64,000 nt of DNA from positions 124,001 through 188,000 of the forward strand of contig NZ_JAHCKK010000002.1 in assembly GCF_026125825.1 (NCBI RefSeq). The letters are read 5' to 3'. Source of the stretch: Hydrogenophaga sp. (GTDB taxonomy: Bacteria > Pseudomonadota > Gammaproteobacteria > Burkholderiales > Burkholderiaceae_C). Shown piece after piece: positions 1 to 8,380 of this stretch; position 1 is the first letter of the stretch; every line of letters begins with the position of its first letter. Under the pieces are notes generated by a model, which had not been told where the DNA came from, did no database searches, and was given only the letters and a program-made list of their open reading frames with translations. Both the position numbers and the translations under genes were made by a program.

Positions 1-1
1 C

Positions 2-1336
2 GTCGGCTCGCACCGCGTGCCGCGCTACGGCCTGGATGTCGTGGTGTCACGGGAACTCGGCGCCGTGCTGCAAGGCTGGCGCGGCGCGCTGCAGTTGTCC
101 ATCGCCGCACTGGCGTTTCTGCTGGTCACCATGGCAGCGGCCGTGCATTTCGTGACGCGGTCCGAACGGCAGCGGCTGGCTGCGCAACAGGCCCTGCAGG
201 TGCAGCTGGCGCGCACCAGCCGCCTCGAAGCCCTGGGCGCGCTGGCCGGGGGCGTCTCGCACGACTTCAACAACGTGCTGGCCGGCATCGTGGGGTATGG
301 CGAGATGGCGCAGGACGCCGCCGCGCCCGGCAGCGACCAGGCCCGCCACCTGGACAAGGTGCTGCAAGCCGCCCAGCGCGGCCAGTTGCTCATCGAGCGC
401 ATCCTCTCGTTCAGCCGCGGCGGTGCGCGCGCCTCCACCGTCTTCGAGCTGGAGCCGGTGGTCGAGGAGGTGCTGACGTTGCTGACCGCCTCGCTGCGCC
501 CGGGCGTGGTGCTTGAGCGCATGCTTGCCGCGCCCGGCGCACGGCTGCGTGGCGACGCCACGCAGGTCTTCGAGGCGGTCATGAACCTGTGCACCAACGC
601 CATGCAGGCCATGCCCGATGGCGGCATGCTCAGCATTCGGCTCGAACGCCGCCGCATCGCCGCGCCGCAGGTGCTGTCGCATTCGCCCTTGGCCCCGGGC
701 GAGTATGTGGCGCTGAGCGTGACCGACCAGGGCGTGGGCATCACCCCCGAAGTCATGGAGCACCTGTTCGAGCCCTTCTTCTCGGCGCGAGGTCCCCAGG
801 GCGGCACCGGGCTGGGCCTGGCGGTGGTTTTTGGCGTGGTGACGGAATTTGGCGGGGGGATCGACGTCGACAGCCGACCAGGCCAGGGCGCGCGCTTCAC
901 GCTGTACCTGCCCGAGTGCGCCGACGCGCTTCCCGAATCGACAGCCGTGTCCACCGCGGTGCCCTCCGGCGCCGGCCAGCGTCTGCTGGTGGTGGACGAC
1001 GAACCCCTGCTGCTGGCGATGGCGGCTGAGCTGCTGACCGGCCTGGGCTACGAGCCGGTGTGCTTCGAGCATGCGGGCGAGGCACTGCAGGCGCTGACCG
1101 AGGCGCCTGGGCGATTTGCCGCCGTCATTACCGATGAACGCATGCCCGGCCTTGCCGGTACGCAGCTCGCCAGCGACCTGCGCTCGCGCGGGCTGCGCTT
1201 GCCGATCGTGCTGGTGAGCGGCTATGGCGGCGCGCTCCTGGCCCGCCGTGCCCGCGAGTCGGGCGTGACCCGCGTTCTCATGAAACCCCTGCGGCGCGAC
1301 GAACTCGCCCGCACCCTGGCCGACCTGATCCCCTGA
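2..1336 (+). CDS. Hybrid sensor histidine kinase with C-terminal receiver (5' partial)
   Basis: The reading frame is open to the left edge of the window, so the N-terminal sensor part is missing. A transmembrane helix (about residues 25-47 counted from the GTG at 17) is followed by a HisKA-type helix with the motif GGVSHDFNN, whose His is the likely phosphoacceptor. A HATPase domain follows, with the N box (NLCTNAMQAM), G1 (DQGVGI) and G2 (GTGLGLAVVFG). The C-terminal receiver has the DDEP acidic pair, the phosphoacceptor Asp in ITDERMPG and the Lys in LMKPL. The family autophosphorylates and relays phosphate to its receiver. The signal and output are not visible here. Confidence 0.9.
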   Translation, partial: VGSHRVPRYGLDVVVSRELGAVLQGWRGALQLSIAALAFLLVTMAAAVHFVTRSERQRLAAQQALQVQLARTSRLEALGALAGGVSHDFNNVLAGIVGYGEMAQDAAAPGSDQARHLDKVLQAAQRGQLLIERILSFSRGGARASTVFELEPVVEEVLTLLTASLRPGVVLERMLAAPGARLRGDATQVFEAVMNLCTNAMQAMPDGGMLSIRLERRRIAAPQVLSHSPLAPGEYVALSVTDQGVGITPEVMEHLFEPFFSARGPQGGTGLGLAVVFGVVTEFGGGIDVDSRPGQGARFTLYLPECADALPESTAVSTAVPSGAGQRLLVVDDEPLLLAMAAELLTGLGYEPVCFEHAGEALQALTEAPGRFAAVITDERMPGLAGTQLASDLRSRGLRLPIVLVSGYGGALLARRARESGVTRVLMKPLRRDELARTLADLIP

Positions 1337-1427
1337 CGCGCGAGCCCCGCCGCCGTTTATGTCAGATGGCACACAGCGCCCTGGGGGGCGACACATGGCA
1401 CGGCGGCCGGGGGGCGAGCATGCAGCC

Positions 1428-1784
1428 ATGATGGACGCCGACACCCATGCAGAATGCCCGGCCACCCGGTCGCGGCTGCTGATCCATGCCTGCGCTGGCG
1501 AGGCCCGCTGGTCCGCTTCCGCACTTTGGCGGCGCGCGCTGGCGCGCGTGCGGGGCTCGCCCAGCATGGACGCGGCCCTGACCACACTGGAAATCCGCGA
1601 CCTGCCCGGACGCCGCCTGCTCACCCTCACCAACCCGGACACCTTGATCGACATGGTGCTGCCGACGGGCACCTACCACGTCACCGCGCTGACCGGCGAA
1701 GACCGCCGCAGCTACACGGTGGTGCTGGCACAGGACGCCACGACCGAAATCCACCTGGTGCCGGCCCGCTCGCGCTGGCCTTGA
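1428..1784 (+). CDS. Small hypothetical protein
   Basis: I do not recognise this 118-residue product. The start is uncertain: the frame is open from an ATG at 1359, but tandem ATGs at 1428 and 1431 sit after a purine-rich stretch and the part upstream is Gly/Arg-rich and unlike a folded protein. The last 65 residues look like a small beta-rich domain, alternating hydrophobic and polar residues around TLTNPDTLIDMVLPTGTYHV. No signal peptide or membrane segment is evident. It ends 3 bases before the convergent acyl-CoA synthetase stop. Confidence 0.5.
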   Translation: MMDADTHAECPATRSRLLIHACAGEARWSASALWRRALARVRGSPSMDAALTTLEIRDLPGRRLLTLTNPDTLIDMVLPTGTYHVTALTGEDRRSYTVVLAQDATTEIHLVPARSRWP

Positions 1785-1787
1785 GCA

Positions 1788-3494
1788 TCAGCGCCGCGCC
1801 AGCGCCGGGAAGTCGTCTTCCTGGAAGGCCTGGCCGCCGCGCGAGCCCGTGGCCACCCGCTGCGACTCTTCGGTGCGCAACTGCACGCGCCGGATCTTGC
1901 CCGACACGGTCTTGGGCAGCTCCTGCACAAACTCCAGCCGCCGGATGCGCTTGTACGGCGCGAGGTGCTCGCGCGAGAACGCAAAGATGGCCTCCGCCAA
2001 CGCCGGGCTGGCCTCCACGCCCGGTCGAAGGATCAGGTAGGCCTTGGGCACCGCCAGGCGCACCGGATCGGGGCTGGGCACCACGGCCACTTCCATCACC
2101 GCCTCGTGCTCCATCAAGGCGCTTTCCAGTTCAAAGGGACTGATGCGGTAGTCGGAGGCCTTGAAGACGTCGTCGGCACGGCCCACGAAGGTGATGTAGC
2201 CGTCGGCATCGCGCTGCGCGATGTCGCCCGTGTGGTAGTGGCCCTCGCGCATCGCATGGCTTTGCTGCGAGTCGCTGCCCTGGTAACCGGCCATCAGGCC
2301 GAGCGGGCGCTGAGCCAGCGGCAGCGACACCTCGCCCTCGCTCGCGGGCTGCCCGTCCACGTCGAGCAGCTCGATGCGGTAGCCCGGCAGCGCCCGCCCC
2401 ATGGAGCCCGGCTTGAGCAACTGGCCGGGCGGGTTGCCCACCTGGGCCGTGGTTTCCGTCTGGCCATAGCCGTCGCGCAGGTCCAGCCCCCAGGCGGCGC
2501 GCACCTGCTCGATGATCTCGGGATTGAGCGGCTCGCCCGCGCCGATCAGCTCGCGCAGGCTCAGGCGCTTGCGACAGGCCGCCAGATCCTCCTGGATCAG
2601 CATGCGCCACACCGTGGGGGGTGCGCACAGGCTGGTCACGCGGTGGCGCTCGAGCACCGACAGCAGGCCGGCCGCGTTGAATCGCGCGCTGTTGTAGATG
2701 AAGACGCAGGCCCCCGCGTTCCAGGGCGCAAAGAAGCAGCTCCAGGCGTGCTTGGCCCAACCCGGCGATGAAATGTTGAGGTGCACGTCACCGGGCAACA
2801 GGCCGATCCAGTACATGGTGGAGAGGTGCCCGACGGGGTAGCTCTCGTGCGTGTGCAACACCAGTTTGGGTTTGGAGGTGGTGCCCGACGTGAAGTAGAG
2901 CAGCAGTGGATCGGTGGCGCGGGTGGGGCCGTCGGGCGTGAACACGTGGTCGGCCTGTGCCGAGTCTTCCAGGCGGCGCCAGCCGGCCACGCCCTCGCCC
3001 ACGCTGATGCGGGTGTAGTCGCCGGCAAGACCGTCGAACTTGGCGGCCTGTGCACTGGCCGCGACAACGTGCCGCACCTGTCCACGTTCCAGCCGGTCGC
3101 GCAGGTCGTCGGCGGTCAGCAAGGCGGTGGCCGGGATCAGCACCGCACCCAGCTTCATCGCCGCGAGCATCACCTCCCACAACGGCAGTTCGTTGCCCAG
3201 CATGAGCAGGACGCGGTCGCCGCGCTTCACGCCAAGGGCGCGCAGGTGATTGGCCACCTGCGATGAGCGCATCGCCATCTCGGAGAAGCTGCGCTTCACC
3301 TCGCTGCCGTCGTCGCCCACGATGTGCAGCGCGGTCGCCTCGTTGCCGCGCGCCAGGATGTCGAAGTGGTCGAGCGCCCAGTTGAACTCGCCCAGCACGG
3401 GCCACTGGAAATCGCGATAGGCACGCTCGTGATCCAGTCGGTGTGTCAGCAGGAAATCGCGAGCGGCCAGAAAGGAAGTAGTGGAATCGGTCAT
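1788..3494 (-). CDS. AMP-forming acyl-CoA synthetase
   Basis: A 568-residue member of the ANL adenylating superfamily, which activates a carboxylic acid as acyl-AMP and then transfers it to CoA. The P-loop YFTSGTTSKPKL, the A5 motif DGYGQTETT and the C-terminal lysine motif KTVSGKIRR are all present, so both half-reactions should work. The N-terminal layout (FNWALDHFDILARG) resembles medium-chain and aryl-CoA ligases more than acetyl-CoA synthetase; the substrate cannot be read from sequence. I chose the ATG at 3494 because a GGGGA ribosome-binding site lies just upstream and family homology begins there. An extension to 3629 would add about 45 non-homologous residues. Confidence 0.9.
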   Translation of the reverse strand: MTDSTTSFLAARDFLLTHRLDHERAYRDFQWPVLGEFNWALDHFDILARGNEATALHIVGDDGSEVKRSFSEMAMRSSQVANHLRALGVKRGDRVLLMLGNELPLWEVMLAAMKLGAVLIPATALLTADDLRDRLERGQVRHVVAASAQAAKFDGLAGDYTRISVGEGVAGWRRLEDSAQADHVFTPDGPTRATDPLLLYFTSGTTSKPKLVLHTHESYPVGHLSTMYWIGLLPGDVHLNISSPGWAKHAWSCFFAPWNAGACVFIYNSARFNAAGLLSVLERHRVTSLCAPPTVWRMLIQEDLAACRKRLSLRELIGAGEPLNPEIIEQVRAAWGLDLRDGYGQTETTAQVGNPPGQLLKPGSMGRALPGYRIELLDVDGQPASEGEVSLPLAQRPLGLMAGYQGSDSQQSHAMREGHYHTGDIAQRDADGYITFVGRADDVFKASDYRISPFELESALMEHEAVMEVAVVPSPDPVRLAVPKAYLILRPGVEASPALAEAIFAFSREHLAPYKRIRRLEFVQELPKTVSGKIRRVQLRTEESQRVATGSRGGQAFQEDDFPALARR

Positions 3495-3638
3495 GGTTCC
3501 CCGGATGTCATGGGCGGTGCATCCGGATTCTGCTTGAACTGCGCGTGGGGAAAAAATGCATGGCTGGCCGGCATCACCGATGGCTAGCAAAAAACGACAC
3601 CTCAGAGCCAGGCTCCAGGGTCGCCCCACGAAAAAAAT

Positions 3639-3881
3639 CTACTTGGTCAGGATCAGTTTGCCCAGCTTGGTGGATTGCAGCTTGTACATCGATCCGTTGT
3701 GCGCGATCTGAACGCACTTGCCGCCCTGCAGCAGCGACAGGCTGTCGATGCTCGCAAGCCCTTCTGTCGCGCTCGGCGCGGCCTGGGTTGGGGCGTGCCC
3801 CTCGCCCGCATCGACGGCGGGCACGGCGGCTGCACGTCGCGGCACGCGCAACAGCGGACGGGTGATCGACAAGGTCTGCAT
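3639..3881 (-). CDS. hemP: Hemin uptake protein HemP
   Basis: The 80-residue product ends in the HemP/HmuP signature, QIAHNGSMYKLQSTKLGKLI followed by LTK, preceded by a Leu-Leu-Gln-Gly turn (SLLQGG). HemP/HmuP is a small protein needed for heme uptake; in Burkholderia relatives it acts as an activator of heme receptor genes. The first 40 residues are low-complexity Ala/Pro-rich. A GGAG ribosome-binding site precedes the ATG and a Fur box lies about 45 bases upstream, fitting iron repression. No heme receptor or hmu transporter genes are adjacent, so this copy stands alone here. Confidence 0.85.
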   Translation of the reverse strand: MQTLSITRPLLRVPRRAAAVPAVDAGEGHAPTQAAPSATEGLASIDSLSLLQGGKCVQIAHNGSMYKLQSTKLGKLILTK

Positions 3882-3924
3882 GGCATCGGCTCCTCGGTGG
3901 TCAGTGCTTGCAGTGTACCCTATA

Positions 3925-3944
3925 AATACGATTGATTCTCATTT
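3925..3944 (-). promoter_or_regulatory. Fur box upstream of hemP
   Basis: Read on the minus strand the site is AAATGAGAATCAATCGTATT, close to the Fur consensus of repeated GATAAT/ATTATC-like hexamers; the AATGAGAATCA half is nearly perfect and the other half weaker. A TTGTCA hexamer (3949-3944) and AT-rich TTTATA-like -10 bases flank it, so Fur binding would cover the promoter. Confidence 0.75.
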
Positions 3945-4044
3945 GACAACAACAAAAGCGATGCGGATACTACCCCGATGCACCAACATGGGCCGGCTCG
4001 GTTGTTGCTAACGCTATACGGGGAAACACCGGGCTCGCCCCTCC

Positions 4045-4071
4045 TTGCGCCGATGGACGCAGATTTACAAT
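4045..4071 (+). promoter_or_regulatory. Candidate sigma-70 promoter of the ABC importer operon
   Basis: TTGCGC (4045-4050) and TACAAT (4066-4071) are separated by 15 bases, ending 51 bases before the start codon of the solute-binding protein. The -10 is good; the spacer is short, so this is only a candidate. Confidence 0.4.
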
Positions 4072-4122
4072 GTGAAAGCCCGTCACTGCCGCATTGAGCG
4101 GCGTTCAAACGAAAGACATTTC

Positions 4123-4962
4123 ATGAAGACCCTCTTCCTTTCCCTGAGCCTGATTGGCGCCGCCGCCCTGGTCGGTTGCGGCAAGACCGAGACGCCGGCA
4201 CCCCAAGCCGCGCCGGCTGCACCTGCTGCGGCACCCGCCCCCGCCCCGGCCGAGATGCCGGAACTCAAGGTGGCGATCGACCCGACCTACGAACCCTTCA
4301 CCTTCAAGACCGCCGACGGCAAGCCCACCGGCTTCGACGTGGACATCGCCGAGGCCCTGTGCAACCAGATCAAGCGCAAGTGCGTGTATGTCGAACAGGT
4401 GTGGGACAGCATGATCCCTGGCCTGCAAGCCAAGAAGTACGACGCGATCATCAGCTCCATGTCCATCACAGAGGAGCGCCTGCAGGTGGTGGACTTCACG
4501 GACAAGTACTACTTCACCCCCAGCCGCATCGTGGTCAAGACCGGCACGGCCTACACCGATCCCGCTTCGCTCAAGGGCAAGAAGATCGGCGTGCTCAAGG
4601 GCAGCACGCAAGAGAAGTACGCCATGGGTGAGCTCAAGCCCGCTGGCGTGAGCATCGTGCCCTACGAAGCCCAGGACCAGGTCTACCTCGACATCAAGTC
4701 CGGCCGTCTGGACGGCACCGTGGCCGATCAGGTGGAAGTCAACGGCGGTTTCCTGCGCAAGCCTGAAGGCGCGGGCTACGGCTTCGTCGGCCCCGTGCTG
4801 AACGAAGCGAAGTACTACGGCACCGGCGTGGGCGTGGCGCTGCGCAAGGGCGAGACCGCGCTCAAGGACGAACTCAACGCGGCCATCAAGACCATCCGCT
4901 CCAACGGCGTCTACGACACGATCGCCAAGAAGTACTTCGACTTCGACGTGTACGGTAACTGA
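4123..4962 (+). CDS. Polar amino-acid ABC transporter substrate-binding lipoprotein
   Basis: A 279-residue family-3 solute-binding protein of the lysine/arginine/ornithine/histidine type. It starts with a short signal sequence and lipobox (AAALVGC), so it should be lipid-anchored facing the periplasm, then has an Ala/Pro-rich linker. The mature domain shows the family pattern: LKVAIDPTYEPFTF, GFDVDIAEALC, WDSMIPGL and the switch region MSITEERLQVVDFTDKYY. The ATG at 4123 is chosen because the signal peptide starts there. It is the first gene of an operon with two permeases, an M14-like hydrolase and an ATPase. Precise ligand unknown; a basic amino acid or acylated derivative is plausible. Confidence 0.92.
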   Translation: MKTLFLSLSLIGAAALVGCGKTETPAPQAAPAAPAAAPAPAPAEMPELKVAIDPTYEPFTFKTADGKPTGFDVDIAEALCNQIKRKCVYVEQVWDSMIPGLQAKKYDAIISSMSITEERLQVVDFTDKYYFTPSRIVVKTGTAYTDPASLKGKKIGVLKGSTQEKYAMGELKPAGVSIVPYEAQDQVYLDIKSGRLDGTVADQVEVNGGFLRKPEGAGYGFVGPVLNEAKYYGTGVGVALRKGETALKDELNAAIKTIRSNGVYDTIAKKYFDFDVYGN

Positions 4963-4973
4963 CCGTCCCCGTT

Positions 4974-5660
4974 TTGTCCGGCTACTTCGCCTCGATCCTG
5001 CAGGGCGCCCTCCTCACGGTGGGCGTTTCACTGGCCGCCTTGCTGGTGGCCATCCTGCTGGGCCTGCTGGGCGCGGTGGCCAAGCTCTCCGGCCGCCCCC
5101 TGCTTGTGGGGCTGGCCACCGTCTACACCACGCTGGTTCGGGGCATTCCCGAGCTGGTGCTGATGCTGCTGATCTTCTACGGCGGCACCATCGGCCTCAA
5201 CCACTTGCTGGCGGCCTCGGGCAGCAAAGGCTCGGTGGACATCAATCCGTTTCTCGCCGGCGTGCTCACCATCGGCTTCATCTACGGCGCGTACATGACG
5301 GAGACCTTCCGTGGCGCCATCCTCTCGATTCCCAAGGGCCAGATGGAAGCCGCCTGGGCGTTTGGCATGGGGCCGGTGCGCACCTTCCTGCGCATCACCG
5401 CCCCGCAGATGGTGCGCTACGCCCTGCCCGGCTTCACCAACAACTGGCTTGTGCTGATCAAGGCCACCGCGCTGATCAGCCTGATCGGCCTCAAGGAAAT
5501 GACCTACCTGGCCAAGCAGGCCAGCGCGGCCACCCGTGAACCCTTCACCTTTTTCCTGTTTGCCGCGGCGCTGTTCCTGATCTACACCTCGGTGTCGCTC
5601 TGGGCGCTGCGCCGCCTCGAGCGGCGCTTCAGCCTTGGCGTGAAACGGGCGCACACCTGA
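4974..5660 (+). CDS. Amino-acid ABC transporter permease (HisQ type)
   Basis: A 228-residue inner-membrane permease of the HisQ/HisM family with about five transmembrane helices. The cytoplasmic EAA loop that contacts the ATPase reads EAAWAFGMGPVRTFLRITAP. The reading frame appears to begin with a TTG at 4974, only 11 bases after the receptor stop codon. No ATG is available before the first conserved helix, so translational coupling to the upstream gene is likely. It should form a heterodimer with the next gene product. Confidence 0.88.
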   Translation: MSGYFASILQGALLTVGVSLAALLVAILLGLLGAVAKLSGRPLLVGLATVYTTLVRGIPELVLMLLIFYGGTIGLNHLLAASGSKGSVDINPFLAGVLTIGFIYGAYMTETFRGAILSIPKGQMEAAWAFGMGPVRTFLRITAPQMVRYALPGFTNNWLVLIKATALISLIGLKEMTYLAKQASAATREPFTFFLFAAALFLIYTSVSLWALRRLERRFSLGVKRAHT

Positions 5661-5673
5661 TGGGGTCCCGCAC

Positions 5674-6387
5674 ATGAAGTGGGAAGTCATCTTCCAGCCG
5701 GCCAACCTCGCCATGTACGGCGAAGGCCTGGTGACCACCTTGTGGCTGCTGCTGTCCTCGCTGGGCGTGGGCGCGGTGCTCGCGCTGCTGTTTGCGCTGG
5801 CACTCACCAGCTCCATCGCGCCACTGCGCTGGGTCGTCGGCGCCTACACCTATGTGATCCGCGGCACGCCGCTGCTGATCCAGCTCTACCTCATCTACTA
5901 CGGGCTGGCGCAGCTGGACTGGATCCAGGCGCGCTGGAACGACGTGTGGCCTTGGACGCATTTCAAGGAGCCGTTCTTCTGCGCGCTGCTGGCCTTCAGC
6001 CTGAACACGGCGGGCTACACCGCCGAGATGCTGGCGGGAGCGATCCGCGAGACCGCCGCCGGCGAGATCGAGGCCGCGCAGGCCATGGGCATGAGCCCGG
6101 CCATGGCCATGCGCCGCATCGTCCTGCCCAGTGCCATGCGGCGCACCCTGCCGGCCTACAGCAACGAGGTGGTGATGATGTTGCACGCCACCAGCCTGGC
6201 CAGCACGGTGCCGGCGATGCTGGACGTGACCGCCGCCGCCAGCCGCATCTACTCCGACTACTACCTGCCGTTCGAGGCCTACATCTTCGCGGCCGCGATC
6301 TACCTCACCATCACGTTCAGCCTGGTGGGCGTGTTCAAGCTGGCCGAGAGGCGCTTCCTGGCCCATCTGGCCCCGCGCGGCCATTGA
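5674..6387 (+). CDS. Amino-acid ABC transporter permease (HisM type)
   Basis: A 237-residue second permease of the importer. It shares the N-terminal arrangement of HisM (TLWLLLSSLGVG, then YVIRGTPLLIQLYLIYYG) and has an EAA loop reading EAAQAMGMSPAMAMRRIVLP. It starts 13 bases after the HisQ-type gene. Paired with that gene it makes the transmembrane channel; energy comes from the ATPase encoded after the hydrolase gene. Confidence 0.9.
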   Translation: MKWEVIFQPANLAMYGEGLVTTLWLLLSSLGVGAVLALLFALALTSSIAPLRWVVGAYTYVIRGTPLLIQLYLIYYGLAQLDWIQARWNDVWPWTHFKEPFFCALLAFSLNTAGYTAEMLAGAIRETAAGEIEAAQAMGMSPAMAMRRIVLPSAMRRTLPAYSNEVVMMLHATSLASTVPAMLDVTAAASRIYSDYYLPFEAYIFAAAIYLTITFSLVGVFKLAERRFLAHLAPRGH

Positions 6388-6411
6388 TCGCCGAGAAAAC
6401 CAGGTCGCCCC

Positions 6412-7551
6412 ATGCAACGGACCGAGTACCCCCTGCTGAGCCCCAGCCTGGGCAGCCAGAAGACCCTCGTCGGGTTTCACTTTGGCACGGCCGGCGCGCG
6501 GCCCAAGGTGTATATCCAGGCCAGCCTGCATGCCGAGGAACTGCCCGGCATGCTGGTGGCCCACCACCTGCGCCAGCATCTGGAAGCCGCAGAAAAGGCC
6601 GGCCAGTTGCGGGGCGAGGTCGTCCTGGTGCCGGCGGCCAATCCAATCGGCCTGAGCCAGCGGCTGGACCACCGCGCCATGGGCCGCTTCGAGTTCGACA
6701 CCGCACAGAACTTCAACCGGCACTACCCGGACATGGCCGCCGCCGTGCTGGCCGATGCCATTCCCCGCATGGGCGACGACCCGAAGGCCAACGTGGCCAC
6801 CGTGCGCCGACTGGTCGGGCAGTGGCTCGAGGAGTGGGTGCCGGCGAGCGAACTCGAAAGCCAGCGCCGGCAATTGCTGCGGCTCTCGCACGACGCCGAC
6901 CTGGTGCTGGACCTGCATTGCGACACCGAGGCCGTGATGCACCTCTACAGCGAAGAGGCGTGCTGGCCGCCCTTTGAGCCGCTGGCGCGCCTGCTGGGCT
7001 GCCAGGCCGTGCTGCTGGCCAGGGAATCGGGCGGCGGGCCGTTCGACGAACGCCTCTCCGGTCTCTGGTGGCAACTGGCCGCTGCCTTGCGGGATGCGGG
7101 CGTCTCGGCCCCCCTGCCCCAGGCCTGCGCGAGCACGACGGTGGAACTGCGTGGCGAGGCCGATGTCTCGCACGCCCATGCCCGCCAGGACGCGCAGGCC
7201 ATCCTCGCTTTCCTGGCGCACGCCGGGGTGCTGGCTGCCGGCGCGCCGGCCCCGCTGCCGCCTCTGGCTTGCCAGCCCACGCCGCTGGCGGGTTCGCAGA
7301 CGCTGCGCTCGCCCGTGCCCGGTGTGCTGGTCTTCCTCGTGCAACCCGGCGCCACGCTGGCGGTGGGCGATGTGGTGGCCGAGGTCATCGACCCCACCGC
7401 CGCCGGGGCCGCGCGGGTGCACGAAGTGCGTGCCGAGGTCGCTGGCGTGCTGTACGCCGCGGTGCGCGAACGTTACGTGGTTTCAGGCGGCGAGGTCGGC
7501 AAGATCGCTGGCGAGACGCCGTTCCGCTCAGGCGACCTGCTCGGGGCCTGA
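6412..7551 (+). CDS. Succinylglutamate desuccinylase/aspartoacylase family hydrolase
   Basis: A 379-residue M14-like zinc hydrolase. Zinc ligands are visible as the His and Glu of SLHAEELPG and the His of LDLHCDTE, and the catalytic Glu is probably that in [12 protein letters not shown]-terminal beta-rich part (about 295-379) resembles the biotinyl/lipoyl-like fold often seen in this family. Members remove acyl groups from amino acids such as N-succinylglutamate, N-acetylaspartate or ectoine-derived intermediates. Its place between permease and ATPase genes of an amino-acid importer suggests that it deacylates the imported compound. The exact substrate is unknown. Confidence 0.85.
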   Translation: MQRTEYPLLSPSLGSQKTLVGFHFGTAGARPKVYIQASLHAEELPGMLVAHHLRQHLEAAEKAGQLRGEVVLVPAANPIGLSQRLDHRAMGRFEFDTAQNFNRHYPDMAAAVLADAIPRMGDDPKANVATVRRLVGQWLEEWVPASELESQRRQLLRLSHDADLVLDLHCDTEAVMHLYSEEACWPPFEPLARLLGCQAVLLARESGGGPFDERLSGLWWQLAAALRDAGVSAPLPQACASTTVELRGEADVSHAHARQDAQAILAFLAHAGVLAAGAPAPLPPLACQPTPLAGSQTLRSPVPGVLVFLVQPGATLAVGDVVAEVIDPTAAGAARVHEVRAEVAGVLYAAVRERYVVSGGEVGKIAGETPFRSGDLLGA

Positions 7552-7576
7552 GTCTTATTTTTCATCGGCATCGAAC

Positions 7577-8377
7577 ATGACTGCAGAACCCACCGCCAAC
7601 CGAACGCCCGGCCGCCCGCTGCTGGAGGTGCAGGACATCCACAAGCGCTTTGGCTCCAACGAAGTGCTCAAGGGCGTGTCCCTGCAGGCCAACGCGGGCG
7701 ACGTGATCAGCCTCATCGGCAGCTCGGGCTCGGGCAAGAGCACGCTGCTGCGCTGCATCAACCTGCTGGAGCACCCCAACAGCGGGCGCATCGTGCTCGG
7801 CGGCGAAGAACTGCAGCTCAAGGCCGACCGCCATGGCGAACTGCGCGCCGTCAACGCCGCGCAGCTGCAGCGCCTGCGCACCAAGCTGGCCATGGTGTTC
7901 CAGCACTTCAACCTCTGGGCCCACATGACGGTGCTGCAAAACATCATCGAGGCGCCGGTCCACGTGCTGGGCATCCCCAAGGACCAGGCGGTGGACACCG
8001 CGCGCCGCTACCTGGAGCGCGTGGGCCTCAAGGGCGTGGAAGACCGCTACCCTTCGCACATGAGCGGCGGCCAGCAGCAGCGCGTGGCGATCGCGCGGGC
8101 GCTAGCGGTCGAGCCCGACGTGATGCTGTTCGACGAACCCACCAGCGCGCTCGACCCCGAACTGGTGGGCGAGGTGCTGCGCGTCATGAAGCTGCTGGCC
8201 GAGGAAGGCCGCACCATGGTGGTCGTGACGCACGAGATGGGCTTCGCCCGCGAGGTGTCATCGCACCTCATCTTCCTGCACAAGGGCTGCATCGAGGAAC
8301 AGGGCGTGCCCCGCGAGGTGCTGGCCCGGCCCAAGAGCGAACGGCTCGCGCAGTTCCTCTCGGGCACCCTGAAGTAG
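7577..8377 (+). CDS. Amino-acid ABC transporter ATP-binding protein (HisP type)
   Basis: A 266-residue ATPase with Walker [10 protein letters not shown], signature [14 protein letters not shown], Walker [15 protein letters not shown] and the H-loop His in [10 protein letters not shown]. HisP/GlnQ-type ATPases energise polar amino-acid importers. The insertion before the Q-loop ([20 protein letters not shown]) is typical of the HisP/OccP subgroup, matching the histidine/octopine-type receptor encoded first in the operon. The ATG at 7577 is chosen because homology begins a few residues later. It closes the operon; the next gene is convergent. Confidence 0.93.
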   Translation: MTAEPTANRTPGRPLLEVQDIHKRFGSNEVLKGVSLQANAGDVISLIGSSGSGKSTLLRCINLLEHPNSGRIVLGGEELQLKADRHGELRAVNAAQLQRLRTKLAMVFQHFNLWAHMTVLQNIIEAPVHVLGIPKDQAVDTARRYLERVGLKGVEDRYPSHMSGGQQQRVAIARALAVEPDVMLFDEPTSALDPELVGEVLRVMKLLAEEGRTMVVVTHEMGFAREVSSHLIFLHKGCIEEQGVPREVLARPKSERLAQFLSGTLK

Positions 8378-8380
8378 GCC

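Noticed and set aside
3495-3629. Longer N-terminus for the acyl-CoA synthetase
   Set aside because: The extra 45 residues lack homology, and a good ribosome-binding site lies before the ATG at 3494.
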